A DNA stretch of 64,000 nt, taken from an uncultured Fluviicola sp. (GTDB lineage: Bacteria > Bacteroidota > Bacteroidia > Flavobacteriales > Crocinitomicaceae). The notes below the pieces were generated by a model, which did not search any database, was not told the origin of the DNA, and saw only the letters and a list, made by a program, of their open reading frames with translations. The stretch covers positions 12,566 to 76,565 of the forward strand of contig NZ_CAMLDC010000022.1 in assembly GCF_946478805.1 (NCBI RefSeq). Direction: 5' to 3'. Every line of letters begins with the position of its first letter. Position 1 is the stretch's first letter. A program made the position numbers and the translations under genes. This document shows, piece after piece, positions 9,002 to 18,279 of the stretch.

Positions 9002-11014
9002 ATGAAAATGTTGCGTTTATTTATCTTAGCAGTTGCAGGTGTTGCAATAGCTTCATGTAGTCGAGATTCATCCTCTAATACAGGATGGGATTACAACAAT
9101 GTACAGCATGGAGGCTTTCAGAAAGTTCCGTTTGTAGATCAGGAAACTGGTCCCGGATTGATCTTGATTGAAGGTGGTACATTCACAATGGGTATGGTCG
9201 AACAAGATGTTATGTTTGACTATAACAATCGTCCTGCTCGTGTAACTGTTTCATCCTTTTATATGGATCAGACAGAGGTTACGAATTTCCACTGGTTAGA
9301 GTACCTGTACTGGATTAAAAGATCTTACGAAAAGTACAACATGGTGTATCGCAATGCATTACCGGATACGCTTTCCTGGAGAAGTCCTCTGGCGTTCATG
9401 GATAAATATGTAGATTATTACCTACGTCACCCTGCGTACAGAGATTATCCGGTTGTTGGTGTATCCTGGATCCAGGCAACAGATTATTGTAAATGGCGTA
9501 CAGACCGAGTGAATGAGTACATTTTGATCCGTGAAGGCGTTTTAGGATGGGATGTTGATGCAGCAGATGCAGAAACGTTCAATACCGATGCGTACCTGGT
9601 AGGTCAATTCGAACAAGATGAAGAACTTGGTGGAAGAAAATTAAAAGACTTGGATCCATCCAACAGAGATGGTAAAAAATTAGGTGAGCGTATCGTTCGC
9701 ATGGAAGATGGAATCCTTCTTCCTAGATACCGTCTACCAACTGAAGCAGAATGGGAGTTCGCGGCTCTTGGATTAATCGGAAACCTTTCCGAGGGAACTG
9801 AGGTAATCACTGAGCGTCGTCAATATCCTTGGAATGGTCACTTCGTTCGTCAGGACAATAAAGAATTTACAGGTGCGATCCGCGCTAACTTCGTAAGAGG
9901 TAAAGGGGATTACATGGGGGTTGCCGGTCGTTTGAATGATGGTGCGGATGTAACAGCTCCGGTTGAATCTTTCTGGCCGAATGATTATGGTTTATACCAC
10001 ATGGCCGGTAACGTTTCTGAATGGGTTATGGATGTTTATCGTCCATTGACTTCAGAAGATTACGATGAATTCCGCCCATTCCGTGGAAACGTATTCCAGA
10101 CTAAAGTATTGAATAACGATGGAGCTGTTGAGCAAAAAGACCAACAAGTAATGTACGATGTTCATGGTATGAAAGAATACTTGAATGCTTTCGAGCGTGT
10201 GCGTTACCAACGTGTATCTGCAGCAAATCACGACCCGAACGATTCTATTATTCCTTCCGGAATTCAAATGCATAACAAAGCTGAGTTCCGCACCAAACGT
10301 GGAGTTGCACCGGATGCATACTACGTTTCACACGGAAAAAAGAAAGACTCTATCGAATTAGCGCTTATTGCTGAAATCGGTGCTGTATTGGACAGAGCCA
10401 TTATTGATAAGAACGAAAAATACGATATTGAAGCTTCTTCTTTGGTTCAGGATGAAATTTTCGAGGGAATTTTTGCTGAGCGTACAAGACAAGGCCGTGA
10501 TGAAGAATACTCTTTTGAAATCATCCCTATGCTTCGTGAAGGATTCAATCAGTTCATCATTGGTACTCCGGGGAAATTGAAGTACAGAAATGTGACTGAG
10601 GAAGAGAACATTGGTCGTTTGAACTACCGTAAAGATGATTACATCGATTACTTGGATGGTGATATTGAAAGTTCAATTTACTATGACAACGACGATCGTA
10701 AGAACGGTATCAACGAAGCAACTCGTGATCCTCATCTGATCATGTACCAAAACGAATACGAAACGTACGATTTGAATGGTACTCCTATTAAACCGGAAGA
10801 TAGAACGTCTTGGCCAACTACTTTAATCTCTGATAAATCAAGAGTTTACAAAGGTGGTTCTTGGAGAGATCGTGCTTACTGGTTGAATGCAGGGTCAAGA
10901 AGATTCCTGGATGAAAACCAATCTACTTGTACAATCGGGTTCCGTTGTGCGATGGATCGAATTGGAAGCCCGGTAGGTCACAACTACGGTAAAAAGAAAC
11001 AAAAGAAAAAATAA
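9002..11014 (+). CDS. gldJ: Gliding motility / T9SS lipoprotein GldJ
   Basis: GldJ is an outer-membrane lipoprotein needed for stability of the GldK ring of the T9SS and for gliding. The product (670 residues from the ATG at 9002) has a lipobox IASC with lipid Cys19. It then has a split FGE-sulfatase/formylglycine-enzyme-like domain: GLILIEGGTFTMG at ~52-64 and YKGGSWRDRAYWL with GFRCAMDR at ~616-650. It is about 100 residues longer than Flavobacterium GldJ, mainly in the central region. Its neighbours porU, porV and murF match the flavobacterial gldJ locus. Codon use is regular and rich in GGT/CGT/AAC, suggesting strong expression. GldK is the alternative, but gene context favours GldJ. Confidence 0.87.
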   Translation: MKMLRLFILAVAGVAIASCSRDSSSNTGWDYNNVQHGGFQKVPFVDQETGPGLILIEGGTFTMGMVEQDVMFDYNNRPARVTVSSFYMDQTEVTNFHWLEYLYWIKRSYEKYNMVYRNALPDTLSWRSPLAFMDKYVDYYLRHPAYRDYPVVGVSWIQATDYCKWRTDRVNEYILIREGVLGWDVDAADAETFNTDAYLVGQFEQDEELGGRKLKDLDPSNRDGKKLGERIVRMEDGILLPRYRLPTEAEWEFAALGLIGNLSEGTEVITERRQYPWNGHFVRQDNKEFTGAIRANFVRGKGDYMGVAGRLNDGADVTAPVESFWPNDYGLYHMAGNVSEWVMDVYRPLTSEDYDEFRPFRGNVFQTKVLNNDGAVEQKDQQVMYDVHGMKEYLNAFERVRYQRVSAANHDPNDSIIPSGIQMHNKAEFRTKRGVAPDAYYVSHGKKKDSIELALIAEIGAVLDRAIIDKNEKYDIEASSLVQDEIFEGIFAERTRQGRDEEYSFEIIPMLREGFNQFIIGTPGKLKYRNVTEEENIGRLNYRKDDYIDYLDGDIESSIYYDNDDRKNGINEATRDPHLIMYQNEYETYDLNGTPIKPEDRTSWPTTLISDKSRVYKGGSWRDRAYWLNAGSRRFLDENQSTCTIGFRCAMDRIGSPVGHNYGKKKQKKK

Positions 11015-11034
11015 TATTCAACACTATTAATAGA

Positions 11035-11067
11035 AACCCCGACGAGCTAACTGTCGGGGTTTTTTTA
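11035..11067 (+). terminator. Rho-independent terminator after gldJ
   Basis: A perfect 9-bp stem AACCCCGAC / GTCGGGGTT (11035-11043 and 11053-11061) is followed by a T run. It lies directly before the murF ATG at 11074, so murF either reads through or uses a cryptic promoter. Confidence 0.85.
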
Positions 11068-11073
11068 TGACAT

Positions 11074-12357
11074 ATGGAAGCAATATATACCTTATTTCAA
11101 AGCAGTACGGGTGTAGAAACAGATACTCGAAAAATCCAAAAAGGCTCACTATTCTTTTGTTTAAAAGGCGCTAATTTTGATGGGAATACATTCGCCGCGG
11201 AAGCAATCGAATCAGGTGCCCTGGCTGCAGTAATTGATAATCCGGATTACTATATCGAAGGAAAGACAATCCTGGTAGAGGATTCGCTGCTTGCTCTTCA
11301 GAACCTTGCAAGACATCATCGAAGTCAGTTTCAGATTCCCATTATCGGAATTACGGGAAGTAACGGTAAGACAACTTCTAAGGAACTTATTTCATCCGTA
11401 TTAGCAACTCAGTTCCGGGTTCACTTCACCCAGGGGAATTTCAATAATCATATTGGAGTTCCATTGACGCTTTTACAGTTAACCCGAGCACATGAAATTG
11501 CGGTCATAGAAATGGGTGCAAATAAACCAGGAGATATCAAGGAATTGGTTGATATATCCCTACCAACCCATGGGATTATCACCAATATCGGAAGAGCACA
11601 TTTGGAAGGTTTCAAATCATTGGAAGGCGTGATCAAAACCAAAACCGAACTGTTTGACTTTTTAGCCCAGCATGAAGGACATATCTTTGCAAATAAGGAA
11701 GATGAAACAATCATTCATAAACTTCCCTCAACGACGCATAATCACTTCTATAACGATCCGGCCGAATTGGGAGGTTCACTTCTAAAGCTCACCCCCTTGG
11801 TTGAAATGGAATGGTTCGAACCGAATTATTCAAGCCCTGCCATTCAGACCAACCTGGTAGGAGAATACAACTTCATTAATTTCCTGGCTGCGATCCGGAT
11901 CGGAAGATTCTTCGGAATCAGTCCCGAGAATTGCAATAAGGCTATTTCCGAGTACCAACCGACAAACAATCGTTCACAAGTCACTAAAACGGAAAGAAAT
12001 ACCTTGATAGTGGATTGCTACAATGCAAACCCGACAAGTATGCGCTCTGCCCTATCCAGTTTTGCAAAAATTGATAATCATGCAAAAATCTTTATCCTGG
12101 GAGACATGCGTGAAATGGGTGATGATGCATCAATGGTTCATGAAGAAGTTATTCAACAGACCATCGATTTGCGCTTGAGTGGTTTTTTTATCGGTGAAGA
12201 GTTCCTGAAATTCAAAGGAACGCATCCCAATGCAATATTCCTGAAATCCACCGATCCGTTAATTGAGCATTTTACACAGAATCCACCTTCAGACTTATTG
12301 ATTTTATTGAAGGGTTCGAGAGGGATTTCATTGGAAAAGGTGATACCGTATTTATAA
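11074..12357 (+). CDS. murF: UDP-N-acetylmuramoyl-tripeptide--D-alanyl-D-alanine ligase
   Basis: MurF adds D-Ala-D-Ala to the peptidoglycan precursor in the cytoplasm. The 427-residue protein has the N-terminal MurF domain with the uracil-contact segment TDTRKIQKGSLFFCL, the ATP loop ITGSNGKTT at ~93-101, the central motif IEMGANKPGDI, and the C-terminal signature DCYNANPTSMRSAL. It begins 7 bp after the gldJ terminator; the gldJ-murF adjacency is also found in other Flavobacteria. The TAA stop lies inside a strong hairpin. Confidence 0.96.
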   Translation: MEAIYTLFQSSTGVETDTRKIQKGSLFFCLKGANFDGNTFAAEAIESGALAAVIDNPDYYIEGKTILVEDSLLALQNLARHHRSQFQIPIIGITGSNGKTTSKELISSVLATQFRVHFTQGNFNNHIGVPLTLLQLTRAHEIAVIEMGANKPGDIKELVDISLPTHGIITNIGRAHLEGFKSLEGVIKTKTELFDFLAQHEGHIFANKEDETIIHKLPSTTHNHFYNDPAELGGSLLKLTPLVEMEWFEPNYSSPAIQTNLVGEYNFINFLAAIRIGRFFGISPENCNKAISEYQPTNNRSQVTKTERNTLIVDCYNANPTSMRSALSSFAKIDNHAKIFILGDMREMGDDASMVHEEVIQQTIDLRLSGFFIGEEFLKFKGTHPNAIFLKSTDPLIEHFTQNPPSDLLILLKGSRGISLEKVIPYL

Positions 12358-12400
12358 AACCATGTAGGCACGCGACACATCGCGCGCCTACATGGTTTTA
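12355..12400. terminator. Long perfect hairpin overlapping the murF stop
   Basis: A perfect 15-bp stem (TAAAACCATGTAGGC at 12355-12369 with its complement at 12386-12400) is extended inside by CGCG/CGCG across one A/C mismatch, giving ~19 pairs around an ACACAT loop. The first three bases are the murF TAA. The T run is short (TTTTA), so it may act as a transcript-end stabiliser or a palindromic repeat rather than a classical terminator. Confidence 0.7.
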
Positions 12401-12427
12401 TCGCGAACCAACGCAAAAAAATGAAAC

Positions 12428-12467
12428 AAAAAAAAATCGGGATGAAAATTTTCACCCCGATTTTTTT
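12428..12467. terminator. Bidirectional terminator between murF and the acyl-CoA dehydrogenase gene
   Basis: AATCGGG ... CCCGATT with an inner palindrome TGAAAATTTTCA, flanked by an A run on the left and a T run on the right. It can therefore end transcription from both convergent genes. Confidence 0.85.
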
Positions 12468-12485
12468 GTTTTGTAATGACCAATA

Positions 12486-13628
12486 TCAATCAGCCAATAT
12501 ATTTCTCGAAATCACAATCTTTTGTACTTCGGAAGTTCCCTCATAGATCTGAGTGATCTTCGCATCACGCATCAAACGCTCCACATGATATTCTTTTACA
12601 TATCCGTAACCTCCATGGATTTGAACAGCTTCTACCGTTTGCTCCATTGCCACTTTCGAAGCATACAATTTAGCCATTGCAGAAGATTGATCGAAGTTTC
12701 TACCGGCATCCTTATCAGCAGCAGCACGATAGACCAACAAACGGGCAGCTTCAATTTCTGTAGCCATGTCTGCAATCTTGAATGCAATTGCCTGATGCTT
12801 GTAAATTTCTTTTCCAAATGCCTTGCGCTCTTTCGAATAAGCAGTTGCCAATTCAAATCCTCCGGCAGCAATTCCTAATGCTTGAGCAGCGATTCCGATA
12901 CGTCCACCTGAAAGCGTTTTCATAGCGAATTTGAAACCAAATCCATCTTCACCGATACGATTCGCTTTTGGAACCTTTACGTCCTGGAACATCAAAGTAT
13001 GTGTATCACTTCCGCGAATACCCAATTTATCTTCCTTCGCTCCAACGATGAAACCTTCCATCCCACGTTCAACGATCAATGCATTGATTCCTCTGTGACC
13101 CAACTCAGCATTGGTTTGAGCAATCACGATATAAGTGGAGGCTGTAGATCCATTTGTAATCCAGTTTTTCGTACCGTTTAACAAATAGTAATCTCCCATA
13201 TCAATAGCTGTCGTACGTTGAGAAGTAGCATCAGATCCAGCTTCTGGTTCAGACAAACAAAAAGCTCCGATTTTCTCTCCTTTTGCAAGAGGAACCAGGT
13301 ATTTCATTTTTTGTTCTTCGTTACCGAATTTCTCAATACCCCAACAAACCAGGGAATTGTTCACTGACATACAAACTGAAGACGAGGCATCCACTTTGGA
13401 GATCTCTTCCATTGCAAGTACGTAGGACATCGTGTCCATACCTCCGCCTCCATATTTCGGATCAACCATCATTCCTAAGAATCCAAGTTCACCAAGTTGC
13501 TTCATTTCTTCAACAGGAAATTTTTGATCTCTATCTCGATCTATTACCCCAGGTTTTAAAACGTTTTGAGCGAAATCACGTGCAGCTTCTTTTACCGCTT
13601 TTTGTTCTTCTGTCAATTCGAAATTCAT
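12486..13628 (-). CDS. Acyl-CoA dehydrogenase (short-chain / butyryl-CoA type)
   Basis: This FAD enzyme makes the first double bond in beta-oxidation. The 380-residue protein shows the signatures AFCLSEPEAGSD and QIHGGYGYVKEYHVERLMRD. The catalytic base E363 lies in IYEGTSEVQK, the position seen in short-chain and butyryl-CoA dehydrogenases (not the isovaleryl position). Chain-length specificity is inferred from that position only. No electron-transfer flavoprotein gene is nearby. The ATG start is clear and the gene is divergent from anmK. Confidence 0.93.
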   Translation of the reverse strand: MNFELTEEQKAVKEAARDFAQNVLKPGVIDRDRDQKFPVEEMKQLGELGFLGMMVDPKYGGGGMDTMSYVLAMEEISKVDASSSVCMSVNNSLVCWGIEKFGNEEQKMKYLVPLAKGEKIGAFCLSEPEAGSDATSQRTTAIDMGDYYLLNGTKNWITNGSTASTYIVIAQTNAELGHRGINALIVERGMEGFIVGAKEDKLGIRGSDTHTLMFQDVKVPKANRIGEDGFGFKFAMKTLSGGRIGIAAQALGIAAGGFELATAYSKERKAFGKEIYKHQAIAFKIADMATEIEAARLLVYRAAADKDAGRNFDQSSAMAKLYASKVAMEQTVEAVQIHGGYGYVKEYHVERLMRDAKITQIYEGTSEVQKIVISRNILAD

Positions 13629-13646
13629 CTGTATCGCAGTTTATTT

Positions 13647-13672
13647 TATATTTGTTTCAGGAGACAAATGTA
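13647..13672. promoter_or_regulatory. Divergent -7 elements for anmK (+) and the acyl-CoA dehydrogenase (-)
   Basis: TATATTTG at 13647-13654 reads toward anmK, and TACATTTG (minus strand, 13672-13665) reads toward the dehydrogenase. Both match TANNTTTG in a 71-bp gap. No TTG partners are clear. Confidence 0.4.
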
Positions 13673-13699
13673 CCTATAAAAACTTAATTTTCGTCTTTT

Positions 13700-14770
13700 A
13701 TGAATTCATTCAAAATAATCGGCTTAATGTCAGGCACTTCACTTGACGGGGTTGATGTAACTTATGCGACATACACGAAGATTTCTGACAAGAATTGGGA
13801 GTTTGCCATTCATGCGTCCAACACATTCGAATTCCCTGAAATACTGCTTTCTAGCCTACACGAAGCAAGTAAATTATCAGGATCCCAATTAGCTACTTTA
13901 GATCACGATCTGGGAGAGTTTTTCTCTTCTTCGATCAATCAGTTCATAGAGGACAAAGCCATTTCACGAAAGGAAGTGGATGCCATTGCTTCTCACGGTC
14001 AAACCATTTTTCATCAACCGTCACGGGGATTTACAACCCAGATTGGGAATCCTGCTGTAATTGCTGTAAGAACAGGAATCAGGACCATTGGCGATTTCAG
14101 AACGAAAGACGTTCTCTACCACGGACAAGGAGCTCCTTTGGTTCCGATTGGCGACCAATACCTTTTCGGATCAAAGGCAGACGGATTTATCAATATCGGC
14201 GGCTTCGCAAATATCAGCTTTGAAGAAAAAGGAACCGTTCGGGCATACGATATCTGCCCCGCAAATCTCCCAATGAACAAACTGGCACGTGCAAAGCACC
14301 TGGATTACGACAAAAACGGAAACCTGGCTCGTGCAGGTGAATTGAACTATTTCCTGCTCGATCTGCTGAATAGTTTGGATTACTACCAGGAGGAAGGTCC
14401 TAAATCATTGGGAACGGAGTGGCTGGAACAACATTTTTACCCCCTGCTCAAATTTGATAAAGACATCGAAAACAACCTGGCGACAGTTGTGGAACATATT
14501 GCCATCCAACTAGGTGAAATTTGTACCAAAAAGGATCTGAAACGGGTAATGATCACCGGTGGAGGTGCGAAAAACACTTTCTTGGTTGAGCGTTTCAAAC
14601 GCTATTACACCGGAGAAATCATTTCAGTAGACAGCGAACTCGTTGATTATAAGGAAGCTTTGATATTCGGCTTACTAGGCGCACTCAATCTAAACGACGA
14701 ACCCAATTGTCTTTCGAGTGTCACCGGGGCTACGAAAAATGTAATCGGAGGAGTTCATCATTTACCATAA
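13700..14770 (+). CDS. anmK: Anhydro-N-acetylmuramic acid kinase
   Basis: It phosphorylates and opens 1,6-anhydroMurNAc in peptidoglycan recycling. The 356-residue length is typical. The N-terminal phosphate-binding motif IGLMSGTSLDGVDV (residues ~7-20), the segment ASHGQTIFHQP, the GDFRTKDVLYHGQGAPLVP stretch and the C-terminal MITGGGAKN adenosine motif are all present. It is a single gene with its own promoter region. murF upstream and murB further downstream are other cell-wall genes, but they are not in an operon with it. Confidence 0.96.
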   Translation: MNSFKIIGLMSGTSLDGVDVTYATYTKISDKNWEFAIHASNTFEFPEILLSSLHEASKLSGSQLATLDHDLGEFFSSSINQFIEDKAISRKEVDAIASHGQTIFHQPSRGFTTQIGNPAVIAVRTGIRTIGDFRTKDVLYHGQGAPLVPIGDQYLFGSKADGFINIGGFANISFEEKGTVRAYDICPANLPMNKLARAKHLDYDKNGNLARAGELNYFLLDLLNSLDYYQEEGPKSLGTEWLEQHFYPLLKFDKDIENNLATVVEHIAIQLGEICTKKDLKRVMITGGGAKNTFLVERFKRYYTGEIISVDSELVDYKEALIFGLLGALNLNDEPNCLSSVTGATKNVIGGVHHLP

Positions 14771-14838
14771 GATTTCATTTGCATCAAAGATTCCTGTAGA
14801 ATTCATGCATTTTAGCACGATGAAACAGCAATAATTCC

Positions 14839-14846
14839 TACTTTTG
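14839..14846 (+). promoter_or_regulatory. -7 element for the amino-acid dehydrogenase gene
   Basis: TACTTTTG matches TANNTTTG and lies 36 bp before the ATG at 14883. A weak TTTAG near 14811 could serve as -33. Confidence 0.4.
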
Positions 14847-14882
14847 CCCTTCATATTTGAATGATTCAACGAATAAGTTAAC

Positions 14883-16112
14883 ATGAAAGATTTACTTCAC
14901 AAGTTTGAAAATAAGCGCCCGGAAATCGTTTTCGAGTGGAAAGATGCTGAGACTGAAGCAGAAGGATGGGTAGTTATCAATTCCTTGCGCGGTGGTGCAG
15001 CTGGTGGAGGTACCCGTATGCGTGTGGGTCTTGACAAACGTGAGGTTGAAAGTCTTGCAAAAACAATGGAGGTGAAATTCACCGTTGCAGGTCCTCCGAT
15101 CGGTGGAGCTAAATCAGGAATTAACTTTGACCCGAAAGATCCTCGTAAAGAAGGTGTTTTGAGACGCTGGTATGCAGCTGTCACACCACTTTTAAAGCAT
15201 TATTATGGAACGGGAGGAGATTTGAATGTGGACGAAATTCACGAAGTCATTCCAATTACGGAAGACTGTGGAATCTGGCATCCGCAAGAAGGAGTCTTTA
15301 ACGGACATTTTCAACCGAGAGAAGCTCAGAAAATCAATCGTATCGGCCAATTGAGACAAGGTGTTCTGAAAGTGATTGAAGATACACAGTATAGCCCTAG
15401 TATCCAAAAGAAATATGTTATCGCTGATATGATCACCGGATACGGTGTTGCTCAATCTGTTGTGCACTATTATGATATTTGGGGTGGTGATCTGAAAGGA
15501 AAGAAAGTCATCGTTCAAGGTTGGGGAAATGTAGCTTCTGCAGGAGCTTATTATTTGGCTCAATCGGGTGCTAAAATCGTTGGAATTATTGACCGGGTTG
15601 GTGGATTGATTAATGAAAACGGATTCTCCCTGGAAGAAATCAAGGACTTGTTCCTGACCAAAAACGGAAACGAAATCATTCACCCGGATTTGAAATCATT
15701 CGATGAGATCAACGCAAAAATCTGGGATATCCAGGCAGATGTTTTCATTCCATGCGCCGCTTCTCGCCTGATTACCCAAGAGCAAGTTGAACGTATGATT
15801 AAATCTGGTGTGCAGGTAATTGCTGCCGGAGCGAACGTTCCATTTGCAGACAAGGAAATTTTCTTCGGACCAATAGCTGATTATGCAGATAACCACATGT
15901 CAGTTATTCCGGATTTCATTTCCAATTGTGGGATGGCACGCGTTTTTGCTTATTTGATGAGTAACGACCTGAAAGAATTGACTGATAAAGGAATTTTTGA
16001 GGATACAAGCAAGATTATCGGTGATGCTTTGAGAAAAGCACACGCCAAAAATCCATCTAAAACAGGAATTGCAAAAGCTGCATTCGAAATTGCATTGAAC
16101 CAGTTGGTCTAA
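14883..16112 (+). CDS. Glu/Leu/Phe/Val dehydrogenase family enzyme
   Basis: It is an NAD(P)-dependent amino-acid dehydrogenase (reversible oxidative deamination). The 409-residue protein has the glycine-rich substrate loop GGAAGGGTRM, the catalytic lysine K77 in GPPIGGAKSGI, the conserved Asp region GTGGDLNVDE (~110-119), and a Rossmann NAD motif VQGWGNVASAGAYYLA near residue 200. It departs from the usual PAPDVGT catalytic motif, so leucine, glutamate or another substrate cannot be assigned. It stands alone with its own -7 element; nhaA follows after a repeat-rich spacer. Confidence 0.85.
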   Translation: MKDLLHKFENKRPEIVFEWKDAETEAEGWVVINSLRGGAAGGGTRMRVGLDKREVESLAKTMEVKFTVAGPPIGGAKSGINFDPKDPRKEGVLRRWYAAVTPLLKHYYGTGGDLNVDEIHEVIPITEDCGIWHPQEGVFNGHFQPREAQKINRIGQLRQGVLKVIEDTQYSPSIQKKYVIADMITGYGVAQSVVHYYDIWGGDLKGKKVIVQGWGNVASAGAYYLAQSGAKIVGIIDRVGGLINENGFSLEEIKDLFLTKNGNEIIHPDLKSFDEINAKIWDIQADVFIPCAASRLITQEQVERMIKSGVQVIAAGANVPFADKEIFFGPIADYADNHMSVIPDFISNCGMARVFAYLMSNDLKELTDKGIFEDTSKIIGDALRKAHAKNPSKTGIAKAAFEIALNQLV

Positions 16113-16122
16113 TAAAATTCAA

Positions 16123-16165
16123 GGGGATAAAATTTGAACTTTTGAACCCCTTGAACAATTTGAAC
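16123..16165. repeat. TTGAAC repeat cluster upstream of nhaA
   Basis: Four TTGAAC hexamers at 16134, 16142, 16151 and 16160 (8-9 bp period), with GGGG (16123-16126) and CCCC (16147-16150) that could pair around the first two. The same hexamer, at the same period, occurs at 2081-2110. Confidence 0.6.
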
Positions 16166-16169
16166 TCTG

Positions 16170-17351
16170 ATGGCAAAACGAAAATCGGATAACAGCGTAT
16201 TTAAGCAGTTTTTTGAAAGCGAGAAATCCAGTGGGTTGGTGCTGATTGCATTTACTCTCCTGTCTCTTCTGTTGGCCAACTCTTCTATCAAGCATTCTTA
16301 TACCGAATTCTGGGAAAATTCCATTGGCGGAATGAAAATCGAACAGTGGGTCAATGATGGCTTAATGGCCGTTTTCTTCCTGTTGGTCGGATTGGAACTG
16401 AAACGCGAATTCCTGGTCGGAGAGCTTTCTTCACTGAAAAAAGCTACACTTCCAATCTTTAGTGCATTGGGTGGAATGCTTGTTCCTGCTGGAATTTTTG
16501 CTTTTGTAAACCTGGGAAAAGCAACCGTTTCAGGATTCGGGATTCCTATGGCGACAGATATCGCTTTTGCTTTAGGAGCACTTTCGCTATTGGGTAATAA
16601 AGTCCCACTTTCAATCAAGGTTTTCCTCACAGCATTAGCTGTAATTGATGATCTGGGCGCAATTGTGGTAATCGGCGTATTTTATACCAAAACCATTTTC
16701 TGGCTGAATTTCGCGATTGCATTGGCAATTTTCGGGACACTTCTCATCCTGAACAAACTCAAAGTCACTTCGCTTTTGATTTACATCCCATTGGGAATCT
16801 CCATGTGGTATTTCATGCTCCATTCCGGGATCCACGCTACGATTACGGGAGTTCTTTTCGCTCTGGCCTTGCCGAGTTTCGGTAGAGGAAACAAAGTATC
16901 TCCTTCACATCGACTCCAGCAGCTGCTCCACTACCCTGTTCCATTCGTCATCTTGCCTCTGTTTGCTTTGGTGAATACAGCTATCGAAATAGGCCCGAAA
17001 TGGGATACGGCGCTATTCAGCAATTCCAGTTTGGGGATTATCCTCGGCCTGGTAGTTGGAAAACCAATCGGAATTATGGTTTTTACCTGGATTTCAATCC
17101 GGTTCAAACTGGCCGACAAGCCATCAGGAACAACCTGGAACCAGTTATTTGGTGTCGGGATTTTGGGAGGAATTGGTTTCACGATGTCTATTTTTGTCAC
17201 AATCCTGGCTTTCACGGACAAAGAAATCATCAACGATTCGAAATTCGCCATCCTGATTTCCTCCATGTTGGCAGGTATGATCGGTTATTTATGGCTAAAA
17301 GCGAGTTTCAGGAACCGGCCTAAACCAAAGGTAAAAAAAACTCAAGCCTGA
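16170..17351 (+). CDS. nhaA: Na+/H+ antiporter NhaA
   Basis: This inner-membrane antiporter exports Na+ in exchange for protons. The 393-residue length and ~11-12 hydrophobic segments fit NhaA. The functional aspartates are present: D130 in MATDIAFALGALSLLG, and the adjacent pair D160-D161 in LAVIDDLGAIVV, matching D133, D163 and D164 of E. coli. The C-terminal GIGFTMSIFV motif is also conserved. Downstream (17380-17404) there is a hairpin TAACCAAACT / AGTTTGCTGGTTA without a T run. Confidence 0.97.
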   Translation: MAKRKSDNSVFKQFFESEKSSGLVLIAFTLLSLLLANSSIKHSYTEFWENSIGGMKIEQWVNDGLMAVFFLLVGLELKREFLVGELSSLKKATLPIFSALGGMLVPAGIFAFVNLGKATVSGFGIPMATDIAFALGALSLLGNKVPLSIKVFLTALAVIDDLGAIVVIGVFYTKTIFWLNFAIALAIFGTLLILNKLKVTSLLIYIPLGISMWYFMLHSGIHATITGVLFALALPSFGRGNKVSPSHRLQQLLHYPVPFVILPLFALVNTAIEIGPKWDTALFSNSSLGIILGLVVGKPIGIMVFTWISIRFKLADKPSGTTWNQLFGVGILGGIGFTMSIFVTILAFTDKEIINDSKFAILISSMLAGMIGYLWLKASFRNRPKPKVKKTQA

Positions 17352-17520
17352 AGTGAACTGAGAACAAATCACTTCCCTGTAACCAAACTCCAGTTTGCTG
17401 GTTATTAAGATATACACGCGAATCGCAAAAATCCAATCCCTATAAACAAAATGCTGTGAATATCTCTTTACTGAAAAGGGAAATCATCTTGTATTGGGAC
17501 GTATTTTTGGAAATTGATTC

Positions 17521-18279
17521 ATGTATTCATTTATAAACCAGATGAGAAAAGCAGCAATATTTACACTATTATTTTTGGCAACTCCATTATTGAGTCTAGC
17601 GGAAATAGTTAGAGATACCATCCCGGAAGCTGAAAAAGCAGCGAAAGCAGGTGAAAAGATCACGGCATTGGAATTCGTAATGAAAGGTGGGGTTTTTATC
17701 ATCCCGATCATCATCTTGTTGTTCTACACCTTGTATGTTGTGATTGAGCGTTACCGCTATATCCGTCGCATGTCGGTATATAATTCGAATTTATTGAACG
17801 ACATCCGGATGAACCTGGAAAAAGGGAATATTCAAGATGCATTGAACCAGGTTCAACGCGATCAAAGTGCTTACGGTTCCGTAGTTGCTGAAGGAATCCA
17901 GACTATCGGACGACCCGTTTCTGAAATCGAATCCAATATGGAAAAAGTTGCCAATATTGAAATCGGTAAAATGGAAAAAGGAATGGGAATCCTTGGATTG
18001 ATTGCCGGTATTGCCCCAACCTTCGGATTTATCGGTACGATTGCCGGGGTAATCAAGATCTTCTACAATATCTCGATTTCTGAAAACGTAAGTATCGGGA
18101 ATATCTCAGGAGGTCTGTACGAAAAGATGATCAGTTCCGGAGCCGGTTTGGTCGTAGGTATTATCGCTTATTCTTCCTATCACATCCTGAATGCGATGAT
18201 CGATAGCTACACCTTGAAAATTCAGTCAACGAACTTAGGATTTATCAATATCATTCAACGTCCCGGAAAATGGCAATAA
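17521..18279 (+). CDS. exbB: ExbB/TolQ/MotA-type proton channel subunit
   Basis: It forms the proton channel that energises TonB in the inner membrane. The 252-residue protein has an extra N-terminal hydrophobic segment (residues ~9-27), as in many Bacteroidetes ExbB proteins. TM helices lie at ~57-76, ~150-175 and ~195-222; the last two carry the conserved GLIAGIAPTFGFIGTIAGVI and GAGLVVGIIAY cores. It overlaps exbD by 10 bp, so the two are coupled. A TATTTTTG element (17502-17509) is very close to the ATG. TolQ is excluded by the following TonB-type genes, not by sequence alone. Confidence 0.88.
   Translation: MYSFINQMRKAAIFTLLFLATPLLSLAEIVRDTIPEAEKAAKAGEKITALEFVMKGGVFIIPIIILLFYTLYVVIERYRYIRRMSVYNSNLLNDIRMNLEKGNIQDALNQVQRDQSAYGSVVAEGIQTIGRPVSEIESNMEKVANIEIGKMEKGMGILGLIAGIAPTFGFIGTIAGVIKIFYNISISENVSIGNISGGLYEKMISSGAGLVVGIIAYSSYHILNAMIDSYTLKIQSTNLGFINIIQRPGKWQ

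Noticed and set aside
14897..15683. Long antisense frames opposite the amino-acid dehydrogenase
   Set aside because: The sense strand encodes conserved motifs over its full length; the antisense products show no recognisable features.
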